Part shown: positions 40,499 to 50,292 of the stretch, one piece after another
How positions within the stretch are numbered: position 1 is the first letter of the stretch
Layout: every line of letters begins with the position of its first letter
NCBI GenBank assembly: GCA_001887945.1
Contig: LDOQ01000098.1
Span: 35,317 to 99,316, forward strand
Length of the DNA: 64,000 nucleotides
Reading direction: 5' to 3'
Source: Spraguea lophii
Taxonomy: Eukaryota > Microsporidia > Spragueidae
Translations under genes and position numbers: made by a program
Notes under the pieces: generated by a model
What the model saw: only the letters and a program-made list of their open reading frames with translations
What the model was told of the DNA's origin: nothing
Database searches by the model: none

Positions 40499-41508
40499 GA
40501 TATATCGGTAAAAGTTGCTTTGAGGACCCCCCCTTTTTTTTGCGTTTATATAAAACATAACACATGTTTATAAGATTAGCATTGTACGAACAACTTAATT
40601 TATCGTGTAAAATTCTTACTTTCTCCTCCAATGTAGGAGTAATTTATAAAATAAGAAGATGTAAAAAATGCAAAAAAGAAATGTATTTAAAGAGTAAAAA
40701 GGTATCGGATAGATTAATCTGGGGTTGTCAAACCAAAAGATGTAATAACACATCTATTTCGATACGAGATGGTTCTGTATTTTCAGGTATACGGACCTCA
40801 CTAAAAAATATAATTTTTATAATATATGAGTGGTCCCGTGAAACATGAATAAAAGACATTAAACATGAACTTGAAGTCGACTGCAAACTAATTAACAAAA
40901 TTATGGGTCTTATAAAACTTGTTATTAATAAAACTGAATATGAAAAAATAGGTGGGTATAAAGACATAGTGGAGGTTGATGAAAGTTGCTTTAGCAGAAG
41001 AAAGTATAACGTTGGGCGTTGTTTTAAACAATTATGATGCATTGGTGGAATATCACGAACTTCCAAACGATGGCTTTTTGAAATGGTACATACAAGAAAC
41101 CGTGAAACCATTGAAAATGTAGTTTTAAAAAATATAAAAGAGAATTCTACGATAATGACAGATGGTTGGAGAGGTTATCTTAGCCTTAAAATATAGGATT
41201 TAAACATTTTTGGGTAAATCATAAAATAAATTTTGCGTCCCCGGAAAACAAAGAGATACACACTCAAAACATTGAAAATCTGTGGTGTAAACTAAAGATA
41301 TATGTTAAAACACGAGGAACTAATGTTAAAAAAATCTTTCATTGCATATTTCGGAATTTAAATTTTTTAAATTTCATATGAGCCCGTTTGATAAAATTTC
41401 ACACGATAAAAAGGGAAAGATATAACAAATAAACACTAATTAAACCTTTTTTTATTTATATAAACGCAAAAAAAGGGGGGTCCTCAAAGCAACTTTTACC
41501 GATATATC
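40499..41508 (+). mobile_element. Merlin-type DNA transposon with 8-bp target duplication
   Basis: The element spans 40507-41500. Terminal inverted repeats of about 48 bp begin GGTAAAAGTTGCTTTGAGGA, continue through a C-run and a T-run, and end near GCGTTTATATAAA. The two ends differ only in homopolymer length (C7/T8 left, C6/T7 right). They are flanked by the 8-bp palindrome GATATATC at 40499-40506 and 41501-41508, matching Merlin's 8-bp target duplication. The single gene inside is a broken Merlin transposase. The insertion splits a minus-strand SINE relic. Confidence 0.9.
40564..41385 (+). pseudogene. Merlin transposase, disrupted
   Basis: An initial frame (40564-40848) holds a zinc-ribbon-like C-x2-C...C-x4-C block (RRCKKCKKEMYLKSKK) and SIRDGSVFSG. 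After a TGA at 40846 the same frame continues with VEVDESCFSRRKYNVGR (first catalytic D) and ENSTIMTDGWRGYLSL (second D). Stops interrupt it at about 41034 and after SLKI. The last block, INFASPENKEIHTQNIENLW (catalytic E), is in another frame. All three DDE blocks are recognisable but the gene cannot encode an intact enzyme as read. Confidence 0.85.
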
Positions 41509-41560
41509 TAATCTGCGCGACGAATACGACCCTCATCCACTCAACTACTTTTTTTCTTTC
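41509..41560 (-). repeat. Remainder of the SINE split by Merlin
   Basis: TCTGCGCGACGAATACGACC followed by CTCATCCACTCAACTAC matches the 5' body of the SINE on the minus strand and completes the 40205-40498 relic. Confidence 0.75.
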
Positions 41561-41882
41561 ACTTGTATTTTTTTTACATTTTGAAAATTATTTTGAGTGA
41601 GATATTTGTACCGTCAGCTTGATACTTGATTACCATTCATTATAACTAAGGTATACACATTAAAAAGCATTAAAAAAGAACAAATGATAAGTTTTTATAG
41701 AGATTATATACGTATAGCAATTTTACAATCTTTATTAATAATTTTACCTAAACAAAAAATAGCAATTCGATAAAAAATAAAAAGATTTTAGATAGTAAAA
41801 TATTAATCAGCATAAAATATTTTATTTGATTTCACTCAAAAATTTGAATTTTGAAAATTTAAACATTGTTTTTTACAGATAA

Positions 41883-42391
41883 TATCAATAAATTTTCAAA
41901 ATTCATACTTCAGTTAATTGGTAAATTACCATAACGCAATGTCTAGATTGTATAGGATCTCTTATTTCTTCTATATTTTTATCATTTATTTCATACCATT
42001 TTTTATTATATTCTATTTTTGCTATATAATGACCACTTAAAGCAGTTTGACCATAATGTTCTATAAATGATTTTAATTGATATTCTCTTTGATTTACTTT
42101 CAATATATGTGGTATTATTACATTGTTTCTAAAAACTTTAATATCTCCATTATAACTACACCTATTTATAAATAAAATTAATATTTTAGGCAAAGATTTC
42201 CATGTAAAAAAGTAATCATTTTTATAATATTGTATATAATATTCTTCATCATCTTCAAAATCAAAAATTATTGGTGTTATATATTTGTTAATACCATTAG
42301 GATCAGCTAAAAAATATCTATTCAATTGATCTTGTTGTGGTTTTGTACAGTCTATCTCCAGATTAATAAATATATTCGAAAGTATTTCAAA
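41883..42391. repeat. 509-bp inverted near-identical tract (partner 56107-56615)
   Basis: Read on the minus strand this is identical, apart from one base, to 56107-56615 as far as I could compare by eye. It covers the 3' 57% of both USP-like genes and 23 bp beyond the stop. Flanking coding sequence is clearly diverged, which marks a gene-conversion tract rather than a fresh duplication. Confidence 0.85.
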
Positions 42392-42781
42392 GGGATCATG
42401 TTGTTTTCCAAGGGTTATATTTGATAATTTAGCAAGTATTTTTTTATATATTGAAGATGAATCAAAAACTTTAGTTTTGCTTTTTTTAATCCCATTAAAT
42501 ATCTCTTTTAAATACAAACCTACAGTATCTTTTGGAAAATTGTTTTCAATAAAAAAATCCTTTGCTCCAGAATAATAAAGAGATTGCACTAATGAATTAA
42601 AATAACATGTATTGTTTTTATTGACTAACCCAATTGGTCGTTTGGTTTGTACCTCTTTATTGAGTATTTTATTGTTATTGTTATCCTTTTTTGAATATAA
42701 AATAAAAAATAACATTGCTACCATCAAACTAACGACAAGAAATAGCATTGTAATTGCGATAAAAACACGTCTATAATTCAT
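41903..42781 (-). CDS. Membrane-anchored USP-type deubiquitinase-like protein (copy 1)
   Basis: The frame opens at a TTG, but the ATG at 42781 follows AGCCCA and yields 292 residues, the same length as copy 2. An N-terminal hydrophobic segment (~7-29) is a signal anchor or uncleaved signal peptide. The USP Cys box is RPIGLVNKNNTCYFNSLVQS with catalytic Cys59. The His box is LSGHYIAKI (His251) and the third residue is probably Asp267 in EINDKNIEEI. The fold is far smaller than typical USPs (~350). USPs cleave ubiquitin from substrates. Topology would put the domain in the secretory lumen or outside the cell. The C-terminal half is identical to copy 2 except for one residue. Confidence 0.8.
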   Translation of the reverse strand: MNYRRVFIAITMLFLVVSLMVAMLFFILYSKKDNNNNKILNKEVQTKRPIGLVNKNNTCYFNSLVQSLYYSGAKDFFIENNFPKDTVGLYLKEIFNGIKKSKTKVFDSSSIYKKILAKLSNITLGKQHDPFEILSNIFINLEIDCTKPQQDQLNRYFLADPNGINKYITPIIFDFEDDEEYYIQYYKNDYFFTWKSLPKILILFINRCSYNGDIKVFRNNVIIPHILKVNQREYQLKSFIEHYGQTALSGHYIAKIEYNKKWYEINDKNIEEIRDPIQSRHCVMVIYQLTEV

Positions 42782-43683
42782 TGGGCTAAAATTTCTCAAT
42801 TATTTATACTATTTCATAAAAGAATAATTTATTTGAAAAAGGGGTTATAACCAAGTTTATAGTTAATTATAATATTGTATTATTTTATGATTTTGTTGGA
42901 AATAAAAAACTTCAAAATTTCAATTTTTGACATTTGAAACAAAAAAAAGGATAAATAATGTTATTTTCAATTTGACACGTAAAATATAATAAATATTTAT
43001 CTGTTAGTCGATTAATAAATAAATGTCAAAACCCATGGTTAGAACTAATTTTATAATTTTTAGATTTGTTAAGTTATTTAAAAATATATTACTAAAACAG
43101 AAATTCAAAATCTGAGTCATGACATAATTAACCGTAAAAAATAATAAATAAGATTCTTAATATGAATAAAATATGTAAATAATCTTAAAGTTTAAAATAC
43201 TGTTTTTTAAAAAATAAACTTTTGTCATTTGTAACAAATAAATCTTTATTAATGATTATGATTAATAAATATTCTATAATTATATTTTTACTCAATTTAT
43301 ATAATCATTATATATAATAAATTATATTTGTTGTATGGATTTCTTAATTTTTATCTTTTAATATCTGATTACTAATGAATTGATAAAATAATTATAAGAA
43401 CTCATATGCATGTTAATAAACGTCTGTATGTTTTATTCAAGGATATTGTTAATTTGAATTGGATTATTATAATCTAAAATAAGATACATTGAATTTATCT
43501 ATACAATTTTAACTTGAATAAACTTTAATTTATTTTAACATTTTATTTAAAGATAAAAAATATATCATGTTATTTATTTAATTATATTTATCGATTTGTC
43601 TACGTAATTTTAATTATGGTTTTTAAAGTTATAGAAAAATGTATAATCAAATATTTTTCTAGTCATTCATCTGTTAAAATTTA
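42782..43683. other. AT-rich spacer
   Basis: 900 bp upstream of the USP-like gene and of tRNA-Trp. I see no gene or repeat in it. Confidence 0.5.
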
Positions 43684-43755
43684 GACCGGATGGCGCAACG
43701 GTAGCGCTTTCGACTCCAGATCGAATGGTTGGGGGTTCGAATCCTTCTCCGGTCA
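43684..43755 (+). tRNA. tRNA-Trp (CCA)
   Basis: 72 nt. The acceptor stem GACCGGA pairs perfectly with TCCGGTC, with discriminator A at 43755. A box TGGCGCAACGG and B box GGTTCGAATCC are present. The anticodon loop CTCCAGA (43714-43720) sits on a 5-bp stem TTCGA/TCGAA and gives anticodon CCA at 43716-43718. There is no intron. It is the only intact tRNA I found; the other tRNA-like sequences here are SINE heads. Confidence 0.96.
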
Positions 43756-44682
43756 TTTTTGAAAATTTAAATAAATAAATAATTTTATAAAGAACTGCAA
43801 CTCGTATAATCAAAGTGTTTTTTGTGATCAATAGAAATAAAATTTAATTATTCATTTCATCCTCTAAGTCGCAAAATAAGTTTTTTATAAAATAATTATA
43901 ATATATTAATGTGTTAGTTCTAATTATTAAATTATTCTATACACATACATATTTTTTATATAATTAAAAAGAAGATACGATGAATAAAATATTATAACCT
44001 TTATATTTTTTGATATCTATGTATAATATATTTGTGTATTATACATATATGTTAATTCCTTAATAATAATATAATCTAATATCATTTTACGAGTAAATAT
44101 ACAATTTTTATTAGCATTATTATTATATCTTATTTATGCATATTTGTTTATTGTTTTTTTAGTTTCTATTTCTTTTAATCAAATGTCTATAATTATTTTC
44201 TGATTCAAAAAATTTCTAGATATTGCTGATTATGTTATTTTCATTATTTTTTCTATTTTTCAATAAAATTTTTGAAACCATCACTTACTTATTATTTTAT
44301 TTAAGATAAAAATACAATATTTAAATTTTATAATTCCTTGTATTTATAAGGTAAATGTTATTTGTATTTACTTTGATTACTGATGCTTTCTTTTTTGCAA
44401 AAATATATTCAATTTGATAATGAATAAATTAATTGTTATCTAATATTTATGAATCCTATATATTTTACAATATAAAGTATTTTTATTGTATAACAATTAA
44501 TTTTTTATTATAAATATAATTTACTGGAAAAAAAGTTTAGAATATTTTGTAATTATAAAATATAATTATTTCTTATATCATTTTCTAATATCCATTCTAT
44601 ATTATTATTTTTATCTCCATTTTATATTATTTTTATATCACTTTTTAATATTTTTATATTAATTTATTTCTAACAAACCCTT
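43756..44682. other. AT-rich spacer
   Basis: 930 bp with nothing I can support, apart from the AACCCTT start motif just before 44683. Confidence 0.5.
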
Positions 44683-46248
44683 ATGCATCAATACGCTTAT
44701 GATGAAAATGGTCTTGCTACCAGTTATTTGTTGTTATCTATACTGGTACCATTGTTTTTATATTTTTTATGTACTTATAAAAAAGAAATAAGTTTTAAAT
44801 GTGATTGTACTGAATGTAAAGGAAGAAAAAAAAGTTATAAATTTTTAATTTATTTGATGAAGGTAATCTTAATCTCTATCTTGTTGTTCGTTTTAATAAG
44901 AAATATATTAACTATTAAATTAGAAGGGAGAGTTGAAGATAATCCTTATCATATTTTACAAATAGATGAAGATGCTACAGATGCTCAAGTAAAGAAGGCT
45001 TTTAGAAAACTTAGTGCTATTTATGATACAGATGTTTGTAAGGAAGAAGAGAAAAAAGAATACGAAGAAATTACTAAAAATATCAGTAAGGCATATGCTA
45101 TTTTGAGAAATAAAGAAAATTATAAACAATGGATTATTGATGATAAAAAAGAAGAAATAGTTGCAATACCAAAAGAATTAAAAGATTCTGGATATCTTAT
45201 ATTTCTATTCTACGGAATAGCATTTGGAATATTTCTTCCTTTATGGGCATTTAGAAGATGGATGAGAACTATAGAAATAAATAGAATAGGTGTTAGATAT
45301 GATACAATGAAGAGTTTCTATTATCAATTAGCAAATATTTCTTCTGTGAAAGATCTTATAGGAATGATAGCAGATGCTAAAGAATTACAAATAGCAGCAG
45401 ATATAGATTTCTTAACATTGAAAGCTTTGATAGAATCTAAATATGCATATCCTCTTAGAGAAGTAAAGAAAATGAATAATGGGTATGCTATACTAATGGA
45501 TCATTTATTCAGAACAAAATTTACATCTGATTCTCTACGTAAAGAAATCCAGAATAAATCTATAATTTTAATAAATGCAATATCTAAATTAGTGCAGTGT
45601 AATAATAACGTAGAAGCATTAAATAATATTCTTATTGTAGAAAAAATGATTAATCAAGCGATATTTGATCCAGAATATTTCTTATTGCAATATCCAAATG
45701 TTAAATTTGAAGATATTTTCTTTGATAAACAAAATGGAAAATCATATACGGTTAACGAAAAAGATGTTAAGGATATTAAAGAAAAAATTCCTGATATTAG
45801 TTTAACGGTTGAAGGTTTAGAAAAGAATAATGGAATATATTTGGTTGAGAAAAATAAGATGTGTGAATTAACAGTGATATTAAAAAATTCATTAATAGGA
45901 GATATTAATAATTTGTCTCTGGATAATGATAGCATTGGATTTGTACTTAAACCTGATGGAGAAAAAGATTTCAGGCTTGAGAATAGTGTTGGTAAGTATT
46001 TAAAAATACCGGTACATGCACCTTATATGCTAAATAATATATTCTTAGAATATACTGCTTATTTGGTGGTTGATGGATTGATAAATCAGGAATTGGTACG
46101 TTTCTCTTCTTTCAGTGAAAATAAATCTATTGTATTTCCTTTGGATACTATAAAAGATGGTCATACTAAACAACTGGATATATATGTTATTAATAATGCA
46201 TATTTCCAAGGAGATATAAAACAAAGTATCAGAATTAAAGCAGTATAA
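44683..46248 (+). CDS. SEC63: Sec63-like translocon component with degenerate J domain
   Basis: 521 residues. Membrane spans at ~12-31, ~53-76 and ~170-190 bracket a lumenal J domain (87-150: NPYHILQIDEDATDAQVKKA). A C-terminal cytosolic Sec63/Brl-type region follows (~215-510). Sec63 recruits the Hsp70 BiP to the Sec61 channel for post-translational import into the ER. The J-domain HPD tripeptide, needed to stimulate Hsp70, reads DTD (115-117). A short Cys-rich loop (CDCTECKGRKK) follows the first span. It is shorter than yeast Sec63 (663), mainly lacking the acidic tail. AACCCTT precedes the ATG. Confidence 0.85.
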   Translation: MHQYAYDENGLATSYLLLSILVPLFLYFLCTYKKEISFKCDCTECKGRKKSYKFLIYLMKVILISILLFVLIRNILTIKLEGRVEDNPYHILQIDEDATDAQVKKAFRKLSAIYDTDVCKEEEKKEYEEITKNISKAYAILRNKENYKQWIIDDKKEEIVAIPKELKDSGYLIFLFYGIAFGIFLPLWAFRRWMRTIEINRIGVRYDTMKSFYYQLANISSVKDLIGMIADAKELQIAADIDFLTLKALIESKYAYPLREVKKMNNGYAILMDHLFRTKFTSDSLRKEIQNKSIILINAISKLVQCNNNVEALNNILIVEKMINQAIFDPEYFLLQYPNVKFEDIFFDKQNGKSYTVNEKDVKDIKEKIPDISLTVEGLEKNNGIYLVEKNKMCELTVILKNSLIGDINNLSLDNDSIGFVLKPDGEKDFRLENSVGKYLKIPVHAPYMLNNIFLEYTAYLVVDGLINQELVRFSSFSENKSIVFPLDTIKDGHTKQLDIYVINNAYFQGDIKQSIRIKAV

Positions 46249-46735
46249 TATTTGGTAAGTAAATCTTCTATATTGATAAAATTGGTTTTTATAAATATTA
46301 TATTTTATTTGTTTTTAAAATAAATTCAAGGATATTTTAGATATTATTTATTTATCTATGAATATTTTTATTTAATTCACTTAATTAAATAAAAAGATAT
46401 AAAACCAAAATATTCAACAATAATTATTTTTAAATTTTATTTAATAACCATCTTCCTTGGATGATACCAGAGAAGCATTGAAAAGTGTTTTGAATAACTA
46501 AAATAAAATTTATTAATAGTGATACGTATTATATGCAAACCTTTAATACTTTAAAAATATATAATAAAAAGAGATTAACACATATATGTGGTAAAATCAG
46601 TCAATACAGATTTAAATATGCTTTAAAAACCAAATGTTATAACCCACGGTAAATAACAATCTATTGAAATATTTTGCTATTAATTAAAACATTATTTTTA
46701 AAAAGAATAAAAATTACTACTTCTTAACCCTTAAG
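46249..46735. other. Spacer with SINE relic
   Basis: 490 bp; its right half is a plus-strand SINE relic (46555-46690). Otherwise nothing was seen. Confidence 0.5.
46555..46690 (+). repeat. Decayed SINE 3' fragment
   Basis: Plus-strand relic: GAGATTAACACATATATGTG, then AAATCAGTCAATACAGATTT and TATAACCCACGGTAAATAAC follow the order of the complete copies, with many substitutions. Confidence 0.65.
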
Positions 46736-47365
46736 ATGGAAAACAATGATATTAATAAAATTATTACAAATAACAAAATGAATAGAATTAATGAATTATT
46801 AAATAATATTGATAAAAAAATAAATATTTTAAATAATTTAAACCAAAAAAGAGAAGAATTTAATTTCAAATTAAAAAGTTTATTATTTTCTATTGATTGT
46901 TATAAAATACAAAGTGATAATACAGATTTTATAGAAAAGAAAGAAGAAATAAATAAAGATTATAAAATGAATAAAGATATTAAAGATTATAAAATAAATA
47001 AAAAGATTATAAATAATCATAATACTGAAAAGATTTTAAATAATGATGATACTGAAAAGATTTCAAAGCCTATTAAAAATGAAAAGAAAAAAATATATAA
47101 TAATTCTGAAGAATTGTATTTTTCTATTGAAAATAGTTTACCTTCAAATATGTTATTTAGATTGAGTGCTAGAAAAATTATAGATTATTTGTATATTTCT
47201 TTAACAAATCAAAATTATTTATTAAATAATTTAAATAAAATAATAAAAGAATCAGGTGTAAGTAAATATAGGGTAATAGAGATTTTACAATTGTTGGTGA
47301 AAATGGAAATTTTAGAAAAAAAGATATTAGAGGATAGGGAATCTATTTATATTTTAAAAATTTAA
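46736..47365 (+). CDS. Hypothetical protein with possible winged-helix C-terminus
   Basis: 209 residues; TTAACCCTTAAG precedes the ATG. The N-terminal ~65 residues are coiled coil. A low-complexity Lys/Asn/Asp linker (~65-120) includes a short repeat (NTEKILNN / DTEKISKP). The C-terminal 80 residues look globular, with a helix-turn-helix-like LNKIIKESGVSKYRVIEILQ and a following strand pair (MEILEKKI...SIYILKI) that would suit a winged helix. It could belong to a transcription or kinetochore complex; no family recognised. Confidence 0.6.
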   Translation: MENNDINKIITNNKMNRINELLNNIDKKINILNNLNQKREEFNFKLKSLLFSIDCYKIQSDNTDFIEKKEEINKDYKMNKDIKDYKINKKIINNHNTEKILNNDDTEKISKPIKNEKKKIYNNSEELYFSIENSLPSNMLFRLSARKIIDYLYISLTNQNYLLNNLNKIIKESGVSKYRVIEILQLLVKMEILEKKILEDRESIYILKI

Positions 47366-47630
47366 TAATAATTTTTATTTTATTCTTTTTATTTGAGAAG
47401 AATAAACCTTTTATTCACCTATTTACTAAAGTTTAAATTTTTTTATGTACGTCTTTCAATATTACTTTTTAAAAATTTAAAAGACAAATAAAATTTTTAA
47501 ACATTTAATTTTCTTTATTAGGAGAAATATATTAATTTAAATTTTTTTAAAATACTAAAAATTAATTGGAAGAGTCATATTTTAAATTAATGACAGTTAT
47601 CTATTTAAGTTTTTCATTTTTGTTAATAAC

Positions 47631-48332
47631 ATGGTATTTAAACTTAAACATAAACATATTTATATAATTATTGCTATAATAGCATTTATATTATTTATAT
47701 TGATTACAATATCTATTTCAAATACTTTTATTTTAAAAAGAAGTTATTTTAAAAAATATAAAAAAATTAAAGATATTTTAAAAAAAAATAAAATTGAAAT
47801 TGACGATAATTTTACAGATGATTATAATACATTTATTTTATTTCATTTTAATAATAAGACAAATAAAAGTAAAAAAAGTTTTATAGAAGCATTTTTTTCT
47901 TCAGCATTAAATTTAGATAATAAAGAAAATGTATGTGAAATCGATAAAGATAAAAATTATAAAATAAATATTCAAAAAGGAGAATTCGTGGATATAAATG
48001 AAATTAAAGGTAAAATAATTACAGGAAGATTTTTATCGGATTTTACTTTGCATATGATAGATTCTGATTTTTATTATTTTATTCTTAGTATACGAGCATT
48101 TGTAAATGAATTAGCAAGATTTTTAGAAAATTGTAAAAAAAATAAAACTAGTATTTTATGTTTTGCTAAAACATTTAGATTATGTGTTGTAGAATATAAA
48201 ATAGTAAATGGTAGTATAATACATACAGAAAATCGTATTCAATTGATATTAAATATGGATTATAAAAATAAATATGGAAGTATATTATTCTTATTATACA
48301 TGGCAGATTGCTTTGAGTCAAACAAAATTTAA
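47631..48332 (+). CDS. Hypothetical single-pass membrane protein
   Basis: 233 residues. A short basic N-terminus (KLKHKHIY) leads into a strong hydrophobic segment (IIIAIIAFILFILITISI, ~11-31), a signal anchor. A ~200-residue presumably lumenal or extracellular part follows. It is Lys/Asn-rich, with four Cys in the second half. No CCC motif lies near the ATG. Topology resembles that of the USP-like proteins, but no catalytic motif is visible and the family is unknown. Confidence 0.55.
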   Translation: MVFKLKHKHIYIIIAIIAFILFILITISISNTFILKRSYFKKYKKIKDILKKNKIEIDDNFTDDYNTFILFHFNNKTNKSKKSFIEAFFSSALNLDNKENVCEIDKDKNYKINIQKGEFVDINEIKGKIITGRFLSDFTLHMIDSDFYYFILSIRAFVNELARFLENCKKNKTSILCFAKTFRLCVVEYKIVNGSIIHTENRIQLILNMDYKNKYGSILFLLYMADCFESNKI

Positions 48333-48526
48333 ATAAAAAGTGTATTTAAAAATTTGTTATAAATTATATTTTTATTTTCAAATAATGATGTATAAAATAA
48401 CAAAATAATACGAAGAAAGGTATATAAATAATAATAAAATAATAATAAAATATAACTAATAATATATTTATAATACCTATAACACTTATAGAAATATTTT
48501 ATAAAATATTTTGCTTACACCCTCAA

Positions 48527-49309
48527 ATGTCTAAAAACATAAATATAATTAAATTAATAAAAGATAAACAAATGATGGCTATTGCACTTTCCAAAGAATA
48601 TAATTTTTTTGAAAGGTTGTATAAAACAACTGATTATTATAAAGCTGCTATTATATATTCTGAGATTGCAGAACATTATCTTAGTTTGGAAAATAATGAA
48701 GAGGCAGAAAAAAATTATATAAAAAGTGGAGAACTTTTTTTAAAGGTTGATGAATTAGGGGAAGCGTTATATGCTTTTAAAAAAGGTGCAGAAATATTAT
48801 GTAATGTTGAATTATATCAAAGGGCATCGGAATGTGCATGGGCAGTAGGTAATAATTCTATAGGTGCTAGCATAGAAATGAAGATAGCAAAAATAACAAA
48901 TAATGAAGAAAATTATAGGAAGGCTATAAAATATTATAAAAGAGATAAAATGAATATTTCCGCAAAAAATGTTATGGAAAAATTAGTATGGTTGTTGGTA
49001 GAAAAAGAAAAATATATAGAAGCTGGACATATGTTTTTGGAAATAAACAAAGGTGTTAAAGAATTTCAAACCAATTTAAATATTATATGTTCATATTTCT
49101 GTTTCTTCTTGGCAAATGAAGAAGAGCTTATGAATAATGTTAAATTTATTGCGGATGGAGAAGAATTGGTATTAATTGAAAATTTGGAAGAAGAAAAAGA
49201 AGATGCATTTGAAAAATATTTAGAAGTTAGGGCTGTAAAAAATGAAGTTAGGATATTGCTTCAAAAAGTTAAAGATAGGATTAAATGTCCTGAATATGAT
49301 TTACTGTAA
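48527..49309 (+). CDS. SEC17: Alpha-SNAP / Sec17
   Basis: 260 residues; CACCCTCAA precedes the ATG. TPR-like helical hairpins cover nearly the whole protein: YKAAIIYSEIAEHYLSLENN, then an EAEKNYIKSGELFLKV unit and an ECAWAVGN segment. Alpha-SNAP bridges SNARE bundles to the NSF/Sec18 ATPase for disassembly. It is slightly shorter than yeast Sec17 (292), but the C-terminus keeps the acidic/hydrophobic end (CPEYDLL), with the penultimate Leu used in NSF stimulation. It works with SNAREs such as the Bet1-like protein at 31174. Confidence 0.88.
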   Translation: MSKNINIIKLIKDKQMMAIALSKEYNFFERLYKTTDYYKAAIIYSEIAEHYLSLENNEEAEKNYIKSGELFLKVDELGEALYAFKKGAEILCNVELYQRASECAWAVGNNSIGASIEMKIAKITNNEENYRKAIKYYKRDKMNISAKNVMEKLVWLLVEKEKYIEAGHMFLEINKGVKEFQTNLNIICSYFCFFLANEEELMNNVKFIADGEELVLIENLEEEKEDAFEKYLEVRAVKNEVRILLQKVKDRIKCPEYDLL

Positions 49310-50292
49310 AAAATAAAATTATTTTAGATTTTAAAAATTATTTATAATGAAATTATTTTATAAAAATAATAGATTAAGAAGTATAACAGTTGAATATTAT
49401 TAAATATAATAATTTAATGTGATAAAAATAATTAAAAATGATTTTTATATTAATAAACGTTATGAATAATTTATTCCGATAAAGAACATGTAAAATAATT
49501 TATTTAATATTCCTATGAAAACTAATAACAGAAGGAATAATAAAATAAATAAAAAACTAATTATAATTGTATAAAAAAGAATAATACATAGGAGGTAATG
49601 TAATATTATACGTGTAAGACTGTAATATTTGTTATATATTACTATTCATTAAAAATATAAGATGTAATGGATTATCAGGTTTGTAAAATATCAAGGGCCC
49701 AGGTTCGAATCCTTCTAAATACAAAATTAATTATATGACAATATTATAATATTCTATGATTGTATATTATATCATAATTAAATTAAAATAATGTTTGGCT
49801 TGCTTTATGAAGATCTCTGTATTAAGAATAATCTATCAAATATATAACATGAAAAAAGAAAATGAGAATCTTATAAAAATTATGATGATAACATTGATTT
49901 GGATTAACATGAATTTTTATTATTTAAAATATAATATAAGATTAATTCAATGGGTTTACTGTAATATTTGGGAATATGAGTTTAGAAAATTTTAAAACCC
50001 TAAATTCATTGTTTAGAATGAATTATATCTAATCATAAAGATTTTACTTTAAAAATGTTATATTTTCTTATGTTTATTGTGTATATTTTCGTATATTATG
50101 TATATTGTCGTATATCAAGTTTATTGTCATATATTATTTTATACTATCCTTGTATTCACTTATTCTTATTCTCTTAAACCATTATATTTCTTTATCATCT
50201 TATATTTTATTATAATTTATTAAGAATTTTTTATTTTTATAATTTTTTTAAAAAAATATTTTTATAAAAATTTTACAGACCCTTCAAATAGA
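49310..50292. other. Spacer with SINE relic
   Basis: 980 bp without a gene. A SINE relic lies at 49660-49860. Short direct repeats of the type GTATATTGTCGTATAT occur at about 50085-50130. Confidence 0.55.
49660..49860 (+). repeat. Decayed SINE with residual tRNA-like B box
   Basis: GGTTCGAATCC at 49702-49712 is an intact B box. It is followed by an AT linker and by AATTAAATTAAAATAATGTT, then the relic of the GCAATCCCTGTATTGATTAG segment. No A box or acceptor stem can be formed, so this is a SINE head and not a tRNA gene. The 66-codon frame at 49795 lies partly within it and is not a gene. Confidence 0.7.

Noticed and set aside
40728..41111. Minus-strand 127-codon frame inside the Merlin element
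   Set aside because: It is antisense to the transposase blocks and shows no recognisable motif; the plus strand carries the DDE motifs.
49681..49725. tRNA-like sequence with a perfect B box
   Set aside because: No acceptor stem or A box can be formed; flanking sequence is SINE body, so it is a SINE head relic.
49795..49995. 66-codon open frame
   Set aside because: It overlaps the SINE relic at 49660-49860, starts without ATG support from a CCC motif, and has no protein-like features.
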